Positions 51,051 through 60,299 of a DNA stretch of 64,000 nucleotides are shown in pieces; the stretch's first letter is position 1, and the number at the start of each line of letters is the position of its first letter. The translations under genes and the position numbers were made by a program. This stretch comes from Nitrospira sp. GTDB lineage: Bacteria; Nitrospirota; Nitrospiria; Nitrospirales; Nitrospiraceae. The notes beneath the pieces were generated by a model. The model had not been told where the DNA came from. It did no database searches and saw nothing but the letters and a program-made list of their open reading frames with translations. The stretch spans positions 1,992,721 through 2,056,720 of the forward strand of contig JARFXR010000001.1 in NCBI GenBank assembly GCA_029194535.1, read 5' to 3'.

Positions 51051-52298
51051 TTACATCTTGCTGAAAAGCATCGCGACGGCATAGAGGAGAAGGCCGATCA
51101 TCCCCCCGACCACTGTTCCGTTGATGCGAATGAATTGCAGATCTTTGCCGACCTCTCGCTCGATCGTTTCCACCATGTGCGCGATAGACCAATCGCGGAC
51201 CGTGTTGGTGACGAGTTCGCCGATTCTGTCTCGGTGCCTCGTGGCAAGATCGACCACCAGATTCTGTAACCCCTCTTGAAATAATCTCACGACGTCCTCA
51301 TCTCGCTTGAGCGTGTCGCCGAGACCGGCCAATGCTGCATCGAGATAGGCGCGGGTCTCCGAATGCTCCTGCTTCAAATCCACGAGCAGCCAGTGCTTCA
51401 GGCGGTGCCAGGAATGGTCGATGACCTGCAGCAGAATAGGAGATGTCAACAACTCCTTGATCGCCGTGACCTGCTGCGACCCATCGTGAGAGGATACGAA
51501 CCACTGCTCCGCGCTCTGCCTCACGGAATCGTCCGGATGATCCTGCACGTCCCGTAACACCGAGCGAAACCACCCGATCATCCGCCTGGCGACTCGCTTG
51601 TCGAGATGCACCAAGCTGAGCAATCGCGACCAAGGCAGTTTCTGAGCGACCATGTTGGACAAGGGATCTCGATGCCTATCGACATATTCGATGGCGAGGG
51701 CCAGCGCGTCGTTGAATAACCGATCGCGTTGGAGGCTGTGCAAGACACTCGAAACGAGCTGTCGCGTCAGCGGCGCCACCGTCAGACCATCGAGCAACCT
51801 GGTCGCAAGGTGACGGATGAACCGCTGCACGGCCGCATCCTCAGAAACTTCGAGCATGCGGGCCAGCAAGCCGGCGAGTTCCTGGGTGAGCGCCTCTCTC
51901 CGCCGTGGATCGACGAGCACTGCCGTCAATTCTTCCGGAATGTGCCACGACTCCACCAGTCTGCCGATAGCCTCCGGGGTGACCAGCTTGCGTTGAGTCA
52001 GACTTCCAATACTCGAGGCGATGCGATCCTTGTTGCGCGGGATGATTTCGGTGTGTGGGATGGGCAATCCCATGGGTCGCTTGAACAGCGCCGTGACGGC
52101 ATACCAGTCGGCAAGCGCACCGATCATGGCCGCTTCAGCAAACGCGCGGAGCCAGCCCAGCATCGGATATCGCTGTTCGCCCAAGAGCGCGACGAAGAAC
52201 AACACCGCCATGAACAGCAGAAGTCCCGTCGCGAGCAGTCGTGTACGCCGAAACGCGGCCGAGGGGTCGTCCCCGATCATCGGATAGTCGCCGTCCAT
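51051..52298 (-). CDS. DUF445/YjiN-like membrane protein
   Basis: 415-residue DUF445 family protein. After a signal-like N-terminal helix (LLATGLLLFMAVLFFVALLG) comes the family signature ADWYAVTALFKRPMGLPIPHTEIIPRNKDRI, and a second hydrophobic end (GTVVGGMIGLLLYAVAMLFS) closes the chain. The role is unknown; a large soluble helical domain lies between the membrane segments. The start at 52298 is chosen because GAGG sits six bases upstream; the frame is open to 52637 but that part is not family-like. Confidence 0.85.
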   Translation of the reverse strand: MDGDYPMIGDDPSAAFRRTRLLATGLLLFMAVLFFVALLGEQRYPMLGWLRAFAEAAMIGALADWYAVTALFKRPMGLPIPHTEIIPRNKDRIASSIGSLTQRKLVTPEAIGRLVESWHIPEELTAVLVDPRRREALTQELAGLLARMLEVSEDAAVQRFIRHLATRLLDGLTVAPLTRQLVSSVLHSLQRDRLFNDALALAIEYVDRHRDPLSNMVAQKLPWSRLLSLVHLDKRVARRMIGWFRSVLRDVQDHPDDSVRQSAEQWFVSSHDGSQQVTAIKELLTSPILLQVIDHSWHRLKHWLLVDLKQEHSETRAYLDAALAGLGDTLKRDEDVVRLFQEGLQNLVVDLATRHRDRIGELVTNTVRDWSIAHMVETIEREVGKDLQFIRINGTVVGGMIGLLLYAVAMLFSKM

Positions 52299-52858
52299 TG
52301 GAGACCTCATCATCTCGATGTCGAAGGACCCTACCACAGTGTCGGGTGCAGTTCGACCGTAGCCTGGTGCGGGGCGAGGGATATTCTCGGTGGCTCCGTC
52401 ACCTCGGATTGCCGAGCACCTGCCGAAGCACTTCTGCCTCATGCCGAGACCCGGTTCAAACAAGCAGCGAAGCGCCTTCGCCGCACGAAGTCGTTCGAGC
52501 TTGACCATCTCAGCTGTGAAACGGAGCAAGTCCACCACAGCGCGACCAGGCGATCCGGGTTCAGCGGTCGGCCACGGCGGGGAGAAGGGCGGAATTGTGA
52601 TGACTCGACCGGCGACAAACGTCGAACTGCTGTACAAGTCCGGCGCAGCCGTCTACCGTATACATCCATGAGCCGGGGCATACGGCAGGTTTCAGTCCAC
52701 CGGCCGGTGGCGGGACGAACGGTGGAATTCTGAAAGTTTCCCACAGGACCGAGGTCGGGTGGTCGGATCGGCCGTCCGGACCAGTGATGAGAAGCAATGG
52801 CACTGTCTTTGCTTTCTCCAGTCAGACTAGGTGTGTTGAGAAGGAGGCATAAGGAGGC
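52299..52858. other. Gene-free stretch between DUF445 and OmpA genes
   Basis: About 560 bp. Frames here are open for up to 190 codons but on both strands at once and without ribosome-binding sites or recognisable domains. A duplicated 10-bp AAGGAGGCAT (52841-52860) ends the stretch at the OmpA start. Confidence 0.5.
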
Positions 52859-52861
52859 ATG

Positions 52862-53431
52862 ATGAAAAAGTCCACCGAGATCGCGCTGATGGGGATTCTG
52901 GCTGTGACGGTTTTGAGCCTGCAGGCTTGCAGCAGTCTCTATGGATCCGGCACCGGTGACGAACAGGCATCTCGTAGAGAGCGGATCGACGAGCCTGTCA
53001 TTAAGCACATCGCGCCGGCCGATCCGAGCACGGCTTCCCGGCGGTCCGGTCCGACGATGCGCGCGGAGTTGGCGGCCAGAAATGACACGGGGATGTCCAA
53101 GGGCTCACTGCTGGACGTGCTGTTCGATTTCGACCGGTACACGATTCGACCCGACGCGGTTCCGGTGCTGGAGGCCAACGCCAAGCGCCTGCGTCGGGAG
53201 GGAGTCGCGGGCCTGCTGCTTGAAGGACGGGGAGACGAAATCGGAACCGCCGCCTACAACATGGTGTTGGGGGAAATGCGCGCCAGAAACGTGAAACATT
53301 ACCTCGAGGACCTCGGATTAGACGTCGAGGTCGATACGACCAGCTACGGAAAGGACCGCCCCCTATGCTTCCGGCACGATGAGGATTGCATGCAGGTCAA
53401 CCGGAGCGTGCATTTCGTCGTCAAACCGTAG
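52862..53431 (+). CDS. OmpA/Pal-like peptidoglycan-associated lipoprotein
   Basis: 189-residue lipoprotein with the lipobox SLQAC. The OmpA C-domain starts LDVLFDFDRYTIRPDAVPVLEANAKRL, then EGRGDEIGTAAYNMVLGEMRARNVKHYLEDLGL and SYGKDRPLC, the pattern of Pal/OprL that binds diaminopimelate of peptidoglycan. Two tandem AAGGAGGCAT copies precede two ATGs (52859, 52862); spacing favours the second. No tolB neighbour is seen, so this is an accessory Pal-type protein. Confidence 0.87.
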   Translation: MKKSTEIALMGILAVTVLSLQACSSLYGSGTGDEQASRRERIDEPVIKHIAPADPSTASRRSGPTMRAELAARNDTGMSKGSLLDVLFDFDRYTIRPDAVPVLEANAKRLRREGVAGLLLEGRGDEIGTAAYNMVLGEMRARNVKHYLEDLGLDVEVDTTSYGKDRPLCFRHDEDCMQVNRSVHFVVKP

Positions 53432-53461
53432 GCCTGCCGTCAGCGGTCTTTTCTCCTTCCC

Positions 53462-53998
53462 TCAGTTCGGTCCTCCTACATCCTCGCCGACGAACGACAG
53501 GTGGGCGAGCGCGGGGCGTTCCGCCATCGCGGTCTGCAACACCTTGAGCAGTGTGATCGCCGTCGCGTCCTCCGGTCCGACCAGGCTTTGATACCGCTCT
53601 TGGACGAGCGCGAAGAATGCCGGCTGCGCCTCCTCCGGTACCCCGAGCAGCGTCGCCAGCGACGCCAGATGTTCGCCTGTCCCACGAGCCATGTCCTCGG
53701 CCAGACGATCGAAGGCATGACTGGCGATGTTGATGTGCTTGTTTTTCATAATCACGCCGTCGTTGCTGCAGCCGGATGTGCCGGAGGAGATGCCGAACGT
53801 CTGGCTGCCGAACGTGGCGTTCGTCGTGGCCATCATCACCTGGGGCGCGATCTGCTTTGGATTCCCATAGTCCGTCCAGGCGAGCTTACCCAGACCGCAC
53901 CCCGGACCGTTGTCCGAAACGCTTGCCGCGCGCGCTTCGTGCTGGAACAGCAGCGCACATAAACACAACACTACAGATCCTATCGCTCGGAATTTCAT
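53462..53998 (-). CDS. DUF3015-family exported protein
   Basis: 178-residue exported protein from the ATG at 53998, GGGGAGG upstream. A signal peptide precedes DNGPGCGLGKLAWTDYGNPKQIAPQVMMATTNATFGSQTFGISSGTSGC in outline, the DUF3015 core with two conserved Cys. The role is unknown. It converges with the OmpA gene. Confidence 0.85.
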   Translation of the reverse strand: MKFRAIGSVVLCLCALLFQHEARAASVSDNGPGCGLGKLAWTDYGNPKQIAPQVMMATTNATFGSQTFGISSGTSGCSNDGVIMKNKHINIASHAFDRLAEDMARGTGEHLASLATLLGVPEEAQPAFFALVQERYQSLVGPEDATAITLLKVLQTAMAERPALAHLSFVGEDVGGPN

Positions 53999-54339
53999 AG
54001 ATGCCTCCCCGCTCCTGGTGAATCGGTTGATCACCGTCAGATTAGCGCAGCCTCCTTGCTAGTCAAGAAAACACGTGAGCCTGCCGGGCTTCCCAAGGTG
54101 GACAGGCTGTCTTGTTCCGGACAATCCGTACTTTCGACTCTGTTTCACCGGCAGAACCTGGTCGTCCGGATCGAAGCCCGGGAGACTGAGCACCGGCGCA
54201 ATCGAGCGGAAATCATCGGATCGTGCCCGCGTATGGGCTGGAACCGGTCTCAGCCGGTCTTGGCATCGCCTATGCGGGGGGTGATAGCATGAACACAGCA
54301 GGAAAATGGTGGGCGTCACCTTGATGGCGAGGTGCGCAC
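53999..54339. other. Gene-free stretch upstream of the BON gene
   Basis: About 340 bp. Frames of 60-95 codons exist on both strands but overlap each other and have no start signals. GAGGTG at the right end belongs to the BON gene. I see no repeat in it. Confidence 0.45.
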
Positions 54340-54678
54340 ATGACACTCCGACAGAAGCGGACGCTGTGGCGGCCGATTCGATGGGTGATGGCGATGGTCG
54401 CAGGCTGCACGCTGGCGATGCTGGCGGCCTGCGAGACTCCTCGCGCGACGTCCGATCGATACTTCGACGACGGCGAGATCACCCTCGCCATCGAGTCGAG
54501 GTTCGCTTACGAGAAGGTCGTCGATCCTTCGCGAGTCGAGGTCGAGACCAGGAACGGCCTGGTTCACCTGCGTGGCACGGTCGAGACGGCGGATCAACGC
54601 ACACGAGCAGGAAAAGTGGCGTCGCAAGTCACCGGGGTCACGCGCGTCGACAACGAGTTGGAAATCTACCGCCGCTAG
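54340..54678 (+). CDS. BON-domain lipoprotein
   Basis: 112-residue lipoprotein, lipobox MLAAC near residue 30. The BON domain is single: DDGEITLAIESRFAYEKVVDPSRVEVETRNGLVHLRGTVETADQRTRAGKVASQVTGVTRVDNEL in outline, with the conserved Gly in VHLRGTV. BON domains bind phospholipid surfaces, as in OsmY or DolP. GAGGTG sits about seven bases before the ATG. The likely role is outer-membrane or periplasmic stress protection. Confidence 0.87.
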   Translation: MTLRQKRTLWRPIRWVMAMVAGCTLAMLAACETPRATSDRYFDDGEITLAIESRFAYEKVVDPSRVEVETRNGLVHLRGTVETADQRTRAGKVASQVTGVTRVDNELEIYRR

Positions 54679-54762
54679 CGGCCGGTCCGGAAGAAGGCCG
54701 GCTGAGAAGCATCTCTCAGCCGGAGCGAGTTTGGCGGTGTTGGTGACCCGTGGATCCGTCTC

Positions 54763-54972
54763 GCCCGCATTATTCATGACGGTTCGTCGCGAAATCGCGG
54801 AGCTGCGTCGCGAGACCGGCGCGCGGAGCCGTGAGGGAGGAAGGCATACTCGTGCAGTATGTCGACCGACCGAGCGGCGAGGCCGCCGGCCTGCGTGGCG
54901 AAACTCCGCACGCAGGCTTGTCGCAGCAGCGGATCGGCGATTGCAGTAGAAGCGCTCATGAATAATGCGGGC
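54763..54972. repeat. MITE-like element, 210 bp, with perfect 17-bp terminal inverted repeats
   Basis: The ends GCCCGCATTATTCATGA (54763-54779) and TCATGAATAATGCGGGC (54956-54972) are perfect inverted copies. Inside are three hairpins: CATACT/AGTATG near 54845, GGCCG/CGGCC near 54880, and CCTGCGTG/CACGCAGG with a ten-base loop near 54890-54916. There is no coding content. It abuts the stop codon of the downstream gene. This structure is that of a non-autonomous mobile repeat. Confidence 0.78.
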
Positions 54973-55445
54973 TAGGGAGAGCCGGCTCGTTCTTTGCGAT
55001 CCCAAAACTGAATCTGCTTTCCAGCCGGCGCCCCGAGATTCGATTCCGGATAATCCGTCTCCACCCTGATGAGCTTCTCGTCCGCGGAGAGTTCCGCCTT
55101 GGAGACGCCGATTTCCTTTCCGCCGAATTTAATGATGTTGAGCGTGTGGCGGCCGTCCACCCTGCTGATGCCCATCGTTTGTTTTGAGGGCTTACCGTCG
55201 ATCAAAACCGGCACATCCCTGCCGTCGAGCGAGGTGACGATCGTTGTATCGCTGGCCCCCGGCGCGCCCGGACCCACGACTTTGTAGGTGATCTTCCAGC
55301 CCGACGTCATTTCCTCGATCTTCATCGTGAGCTGGCCGCCCGGCTGATTTTCCCGGAGCACCCAGGTACCCGTCCATGCCGCGTTCTCGGCGCCGGCCGG
55401 TGATCCGAAACCAAGAACGAGCAGTAGGAACGCGACACGTTTCAT
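54972..55445 (-). CDS. Exported protein, unknown function
   Basis: 157-residue exported protein. A signal peptide (MKRVAFLLLVLGFGSPAGA) precedes a single all-beta domain: WTGTWVLRENQPGGQLTMKI, ITYKVVGPGAP, HTLNIIKFGGKEIGVSKAELSADEKLIRVETDY. The WTGTWxL and lipocalin-like strands suggest a small beta-barrel binding domain, unproven. Its TAG stop is the first three bases outside or touching the inverted-repeat element at 54763-54972. Confidence 0.68.
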   Translation of the reverse strand: MKRVAFLLLVLGFGSPAGAENAAWTGTWVLRENQPGGQLTMKIEEMTSGWKITYKVVGPGAPGASDTTIVTSLDGRDVPVLIDGKPSKQTMGISRVDGRHTLNIIKFGGKEIGVSKAELSADEKLIRVETDYPESNLGAPAGKQIQFWDRKERAGSP

Positions 55446-55559
55446 GAGAGCCTCGCTTTCTGGCGACCACGGCCGCGGAGAACCGTCACTTTCACATACT
55501 CCCGGCCGGCGGTCAAAGTATATGTCTGCCGAGCCGTGACTGAAAAGCCCCTGTTCTCA

Positions 55560-56813
55560 TTATTCATCCACCGACGGTCGTATGAGCAACAACCCGTAAC
55601 CGGCGGCGAAAAGCAGATACGCGCCGCTCCAAGCTGCGGCCGACAGTTGGAGGACCGTATGGGTCAGCGCCGTCGGCGCTTCTACCTGTGGGACGAGAAT
55701 GCGCACCATGGCGCCCATGTTGACCAGCAGATAGATGGCGACCGTCAGCGCGCCGGCCCGCTTCGGTCGTCCCGTATGTCCCAGGCTCGCGCGGGTCATG
55801 ACGGCGAGAGTCATGGTACCGACCGCGCCTGTGGTCAACGTATGCAGGGCGTTGGCCTGAGGTATCCCCGCCCCGAGCAGCGTGCCTCCGAGCACGAGCA
55901 GGGAGCACACGAGCCACCCGTATCCGACGTGAAGGATGAGGACCAGCGGCTCCGTGCGGCCCGCCCACCCGCGCCAGCGCCGGAGGCGCGCAAGATTCAT
56001 GACACCGGCGGCCATGAACGCCCATCCGGCTATAACGGCGTCGGGACTGGCGATCCACAGGGCGGCGGCGATCAGGATCGATAACATCGAGAGGACGTCG
56101 AAGCGCGAAAACTCCGCCGGCAGCGTTGCGGTGCCGGACTGCGCCAGAAATTCGCGGGTCAAAGTCGGCGTGATCCGTCCGCCGATGACCGTCAACAGGA
56201 GCATGACCAGGGCGAGGACGAGCCGCTCCGACAAGTCGGTCGGCAGGCCGCGCAGGGCGGTCGCATGAAACAATACATTCGCTGCGGCGTAGAGGCTGAT
56301 GATGATCGCGATAGGCGTGTGTGCCCAAGCGGACGCGGCGATCAGTTCTCGCCAGAGCAGCGAGGCCAGGAAGATCAGAAATGAGGCATCGAGGGCGGCA
56401 ACGGCGAGCGGAGAAAGAATCGGTACCGCCAGGCCCAGACGGCCCGTCACCCATAAGAGCCACAGGCCAAGGAGCGGGATGCCGCGCAGCGGCGCGCGTC
56501 CGGTCCAGTTCGGGACCGCAGTCAGCAGAAAGCCCGCGATGACGGCCGACAGAAAGCCGAAGAGCATCTCGTGGACGTGCCAATCCCGCGGAGGATAGAG
56601 GAAGGAGGCGCTGCCGGTTCCGGCAAACAGCAGAGCCCAGATCGGCACGGCCAGGCCGGCAAACAGCGAAGCCGACAGAAAAAACGGTCGGAATCCGTAC
56701 GACAGAACAGGGGGGCCGCCGTAAGGCGGGAACGAGGGTTCCTCATCCGCGTCTGCCGCGGGGACCGATGTGCTCGCTTGGACAGTGAGGAGTTTCGACG
56801 ACACGGGCTGCAT
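55560..56813 (-). CDS. nnrS: NnrS-family heme-copper membrane protein
   Basis: 417-residue NnrS protein with about twelve membrane helices. Seen: PPVLSYGFRPFFLSASLFA near the N-terminus, RDWHVHEMLFGFLSAVIAGFLLTAVPNWTG (family His residues), and GGRITPTLTREFLA. NnrS proteins are linked to nitric-oxide metabolism and resistance to nitrosative stress. It is divergent from the cis/trans isomerase gene, with about 220 bp between the starts, consistent with shared regulation. Confidence 0.92.
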   Translation of the reverse strand: MQPVSSKLLTVQASTSVPAADADEEPSFPPYGGPPVLSYGFRPFFLSASLFAGLAVPIWALLFAGTGSASFLYPPRDWHVHEMLFGFLSAVIAGFLLTAVPNWTGRAPLRGIPLLGLWLLWVTGRLGLAVPILSPLAVAALDASFLIFLASLLWRELIAASAWAHTPIAIIISLYAAANVLFHATALRGLPTDLSERLVLALVMLLLTVIGGRITPTLTREFLAQSGTATLPAEFSRFDVLSMLSILIAAALWIASPDAVIAGWAFMAAGVMNLARLRRWRGWAGRTEPLVLILHVGYGWLVCSLLVLGGTLLGAGIPQANALHTLTTGAVGTMTLAVMTRASLGHTGRPKRAGALTVAIYLLVNMGAMVRILVPQVEAPTALTHTVLQLSAAAWSGAYLLFAAGYGLLLIRPSVDE

Positions 56814-57032
56814 GATTTTCCTTGGCGCGTACGGACTTTGTCAATGGTCCGGCACCGCCGTCGCTTCGTTCGACATCGCTCGCGCGCCATGGCGCTCGCA
56901 CGAGGGACCGCTTCTGCGCCTCGTTGTGCTAGAGTAATCGGCCTGATGTCCGAACAACGACGGAGACCGATGAGCGGGACCAGGTTCAACGGCCGCCATG
57001 CCGAAGGCGAAAGCGTGGGTATGGTTCGCAAC

Positions 57033-59399
57033 ATGGAGAACGGGCGTCGAATGGTGCTCAGCGCCTGGATCGTGACGATGGTGTTGCTGGCACTGAGCGG
57101 CTGCGCCCGATCCGGTCCGTCGAAGCAGGCTGCGGTCCCGGCACCATTGCCTTCGAGCTCGGCGGGGATCGCGACGGTGGATTATTGGCGGGACGTGCAG
57201 CCGATTCTGGAACGCCGCTGCGTCGTGTGCCATGGCTGCTACGACGCGCCCTGCCAGTTGAACCTGACCGCGTATGAGGGACTGGCACGCGGGGCCAATA
57301 AGAAACCGGTCTATGACGCCATGCGGCTCCTCACGGCGGAGCCGACCAGACTGTTCGAGGATGCCGGCACGGTCGCGGCCTGGCGCGACAAGAAATTCTT
57401 CCCGGTCCTGCAGGAAGATGGGAAGGCGACCGAGGAGCAGCGGCGCGCCGGCGTCTTCGCGCGCATGTTGGCGCTCAAGCGGACGCACCCGCTGCCGGAC
57501 CACCCCATTTTGTCAGACAGCTTCGATCTGTCGCTCGATCGGGACCAGCAATGTCCCACCGACAGCCAGTTCGATGCGTTCGCCCAAAAGTATCCCCTCT
57601 GGGGCATGCCCTACGGCTTGCCCGGCCTGATCGACGACGAGTATTACACGCTCATCCGATGGATCCAGCAGGGAGCCCCGTATCGCGTTCCTGATCCGCT
57701 TCCGCCCGCGGTCACGACGCAGGTCGATGAATGGGAAGCCTTCCTCAACGGCGAGACTCCGAAGCAGGCCCTCATGAGTCGCTACCTGTACGAGCATCTG
57801 CACCTGACCCATCTCTATTTCGACGGGTCTCCGGATCGGCAATGGTTCCGCCTCGTTCGGTCGCGCACGGCGCCAGGCCGGCCGATCGACCAGATCGCGA
57901 CGCGCCGGCCTTATGACGATCCCGGTGTGGCCAGAGTCTATTACCGCCTCGAACCGGTGCATGCCGGGCTTCTCGCCAAAACGCACATTCCCTACGGGCT
58001 GAGCCGGGCGCGGAAGCTACGGTTCACCGAGTTGTTCCTCGACGCACCGTTCGAGGTCCGTTCGCTTCCCGGCTATGAGCCAGGGGTCGCCTCCAACCCC
58101 TTCATCGCCTTCCGTGACCTGCCGGTCCGGTCGCGTTACAAGTTTCTCCTGGATGACGCGCAGACCTTCGTCATGCAGTTCATCAAGGGGCCGGTCTGCC
58201 GGGGACAGGTCGCGCTGAACGTGATCGACGATCGGTTCTGGATATTCTTCATCGATCCGGACAGCGTCGCGCTCGACGGCAAGGACGCGTATCTGGCCGA
58301 AACGAGCGACTATCTGTATCTGCCGACGGCCGAAGGGACAAGCCGGCTCGGCCTGGTTTCCTGGATGAAGTACTCCCGCATGCAGAATGAGTTTCTCAAG
58401 GCGAAGCAGGCTTATCTTGAATCGCTCGACCTCAAGGGCGAAGCGGCCGGATTGGCGTTCATCTGGAACGGCCGTGGACAGAATCGGAACGCTGCTCTGA
58501 CCGTGTTCCGTCATGCGGACAGCGCTTCTGTCGTTCAGGGCCTGGTCGGCGACGATCCGAAAACCGCCTGGCTCATATCCTATGACCTGTTTGAGCGGAT
58601 CTACTATCTGCTCGTTGCGGGCTTTGACGTCTACGGTTTCTCGGGCCACCAACTCGATACGCGGCTGTACATGGATTTTCTCCGAATGGAGGGAGAATCC
58701 AATTTTCTCCTGCTTCTACCCATCAAGGACCGGGAGCGAGAACGGGATTTTTGGTATCGGGACGCGCATGAGTCGGTGAAGGACTACGTTTTGGGGCGCC
58801 ACATCAACGTCGGGAAGGAAAGCGGGATCCGGTATCAGACGGACCGGCCCAAGCACGAGCTGTTCGACATGCTGGGCCGGCACCTCACCGGCGCGTTGAA
58901 CCAGGCGTATGACGTGGCGGGCGAGAAAGACTCCGATGTGCGTGAACCACTGCAGGGATTGTCCAAGATCAAGGGGCAGACGCTACAGTGGATGCCGGAA
59001 GTCGCTCTGCTCACCGTGACGGACGACCCGGACGGAGCCGGGCGCGAGGACCGACTCTACACACTGCTGCACGACAACGGGTTCAGCAATATCGCCTCGC
59101 TCTTCAATACGGAATCTCGCCGCCTGCCCGATGAAGACGGGATCACCGTGGCGCGAGGACTCATCGGCGCCTATCCCAACGCCTTCTATCGGGTGAAGCG
59201 GCAGGACCTGCTGGAGTTCATCGCCATGGTGGCCTCGCTCGGCGGCGAAGAGGACTATCGCAAGCTCGCTGAACGATTCGCCCTGCGCCGTACCAACCGG
59301 GAGTTCTGGCACCATAGCGACGTGATCCATGAAACCTACCGCCGCACCGACCCCGTCGATGCGGGATCGTTGGACTACAACAGGCTGGAAAACCGGTAA
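57033..59399 (+). CDS. cti: Fatty acid cis/trans isomerase (Cti)
   Basis: About 788-residue periplasmic enzyme that converts cis to trans double bonds in membrane fatty acids, a fast response to solvents or heat. The N-terminus has a lipobox-like LALSGC and then the c-type heme motif CVVCH (about 70). A second conserved Cys pair follows (CYDAPCQLNLT). The length matches Cti. The start is uncertain: ATGs at 56946, 56970 (best ribosome site, GGAG), 57033 and 57051 are all in frame; 57033 gives a normal signal peptide. Confidence 0.88.
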   Translation: MENGRRMVLSAWIVTMVLLALSGCARSGPSKQAAVPAPLPSSSAGIATVDYWRDVQPILERRCVVCHGCYDAPCQLNLTAYEGLARGANKKPVYDAMRLLTAEPTRLFEDAGTVAAWRDKKFFPVLQEDGKATEEQRRAGVFARMLALKRTHPLPDHPILSDSFDLSLDRDQQCPTDSQFDAFAQKYPLWGMPYGLPGLIDDEYYTLIRWIQQGAPYRVPDPLPPAVTTQVDEWEAFLNGETPKQALMSRYLYEHLHLTHLYFDGSPDRQWFRLVRSRTAPGRPIDQIATRRPYDDPGVARVYYRLEPVHAGLLAKTHIPYGLSRARKLRFTELFLDAPFEVRSLPGYEPGVASNPFIAFRDLPVRSRYKFLLDDAQTFVMQFIKGPVCRGQVALNVIDDRFWIFFIDPDSVALDGKDAYLAETSDYLYLPTAEGTSRLGLVSWMKYSRMQNEFLKAKQAYLESLDLKGEAAGLAFIWNGRGQNRNAALTVFRHADSASVVQGLVGDDPKTAWLISYDLFERIYYLLVAGFDVYGFSGHQLDTRLYMDFLRMEGESNFLLLLPIKDRERERDFWYRDAHESVKDYVLGRHINVGKESGIRYQTDRPKHELFDMLGRHLTGALNQAYDVAGEKDSDVREPLQGLSKIKGQTLQWMPEVALLTVTDDPDGAGREDRLYTLLHDNGFSNIASLFNTESRRLPDEDGITVARGLIGAYPNAFYRVKRQDLLEFIAMVASLGGEEDYRKLAERFALRRTNREFWHHSDVIHETYRRTDPVDAGSLDYNRLENR

Positions 59400-59412
59400 G
59401 CCCCTGGCGGCT

Positions 59413-60048
59413 CTAGCCCGCATTAGAACGTTTTTCTCGTCGGGTGGGCGTCATGTCGGGAGGGGCCGGCAAGGTGAGGCGGTCGCTCAGACGCATATAG
59501 GCATGGGCCAGCTCCGGGTCTGAGAGATTCAGCAGGTCGAAACTCTGTAGGCGGTCCCAGCGATAGGTGTAGATGCCGATTACGTCCAGCGTGTATTGGC
59601 GGATCGCCTCCCTCCTGCGCGGCCGATCCTCCTCACTGGCGTCATGGGTGCCGGTCCGACTGTCCGGCGCGAAGGTGCCGCTGACCGCGGCTCCGAGCGG
59701 AGATGGAATTCCGACTCTGCTGCCTTCCTGTTTCTCTAGGTGTTCCTTTAAGTGGGTTTCGATGTCCTTCACCGAACCGGCGGCGCTGGTCAGGCCCACC
59801 CTCCATTGATCCTCCAGATAGCGTGACCGGTCCAATTCCTCACGCGCATAGACGGCCTGCTCCAGGGCCGCATCCTCCTCTCCCGTGTCAAACCGGGCCG
59901 CGGCCTTCAAAAGGAACTCCCCGCAGCGTTGCAGCGCCAGGTGCGAACACCCGAGCAGGTATTGACTGATCTCGTTGGTCTTGGTCGAGGAACAGTAGGG
60001 ACAGGGCCGACCCTTTCCGGAATGACGCAGGAACGAGTCATGGAACAT
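59413..60048 (-). CDS. Cytoplasmic protein with CPYC knuckle, unknown function
   Basis: 211-residue protein, no signal peptide. An N-terminal CPYC sequence and a later Cys give a possible partial zinc site; a helical region (LLGCSHLALQRCGEFLLKAAARFDTGEEDAALEQA) is followed by a disordered charged middle and a helical end. No family is recognised. It converges on the Cti gene. The last three residues and the stop are encoded within CTAGCCCGCATTA, a 13-bp match to one end of the element at 54763. Confidence 0.6.
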   Translation of the reverse strand: MFHDSFLRHSGKGRPCPYCSSTKTNEISQYLLGCSHLALQRCGEFLLKAAARFDTGEEDAALEQAVYAREELDRSRYLEDQWRVGLTSAAGSVKDIETHLKEHLEKQEGSRVGIPSPLGAAVSGTFAPDSRTGTHDASEEDRPRRREAIRQYTLDVIGIYTYRWDRLQSFDLLNLSDPELAHAYMRLSDRLTLPAPPDMTPTRREKRSNAG

Positions 60049-60299
60049 GGGAAGTTACCTTATCGATCGGTCCCAGTCAGTGCTGATACCGAAAGTGTGA
60101 GGAGAACACACCCGGAATGTGGTAACAAGCTAACACGTGCAACTCCAATGCCCTTGATCTGAAGTGGAGGTTCCTCTTGGGAACCGAGAGAAATCAGCGG
60201 GAATGTGGATGACGATGATGTGGCGTACTACGTGGAGGATGCAGGAGACGAGAATATTTTGATTCAGCGAGGATCTATTCTGATTCTATGAGCAAAGAC

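Noticed and set aside
51729-52733. 334-codon plus-strand frame opposite the DUF445 gene
   Set aside because: It is antisense to a recognised family and has no start signal or domain.
59411-59425. 13-bp CTAGCCCGCATTA match to the end of the 54763 element
   Set aside because: It lies inside the coding end of another gene; the match is too short to call a second copy.
60227-60291. 24-codon acidic frame VDDDDVAYYVEDAGDENILI
   Set aside because: It looks coding by composition but starts at an unsupported GTG with no ribosome site; it may be a gene remnant, which I cannot show.
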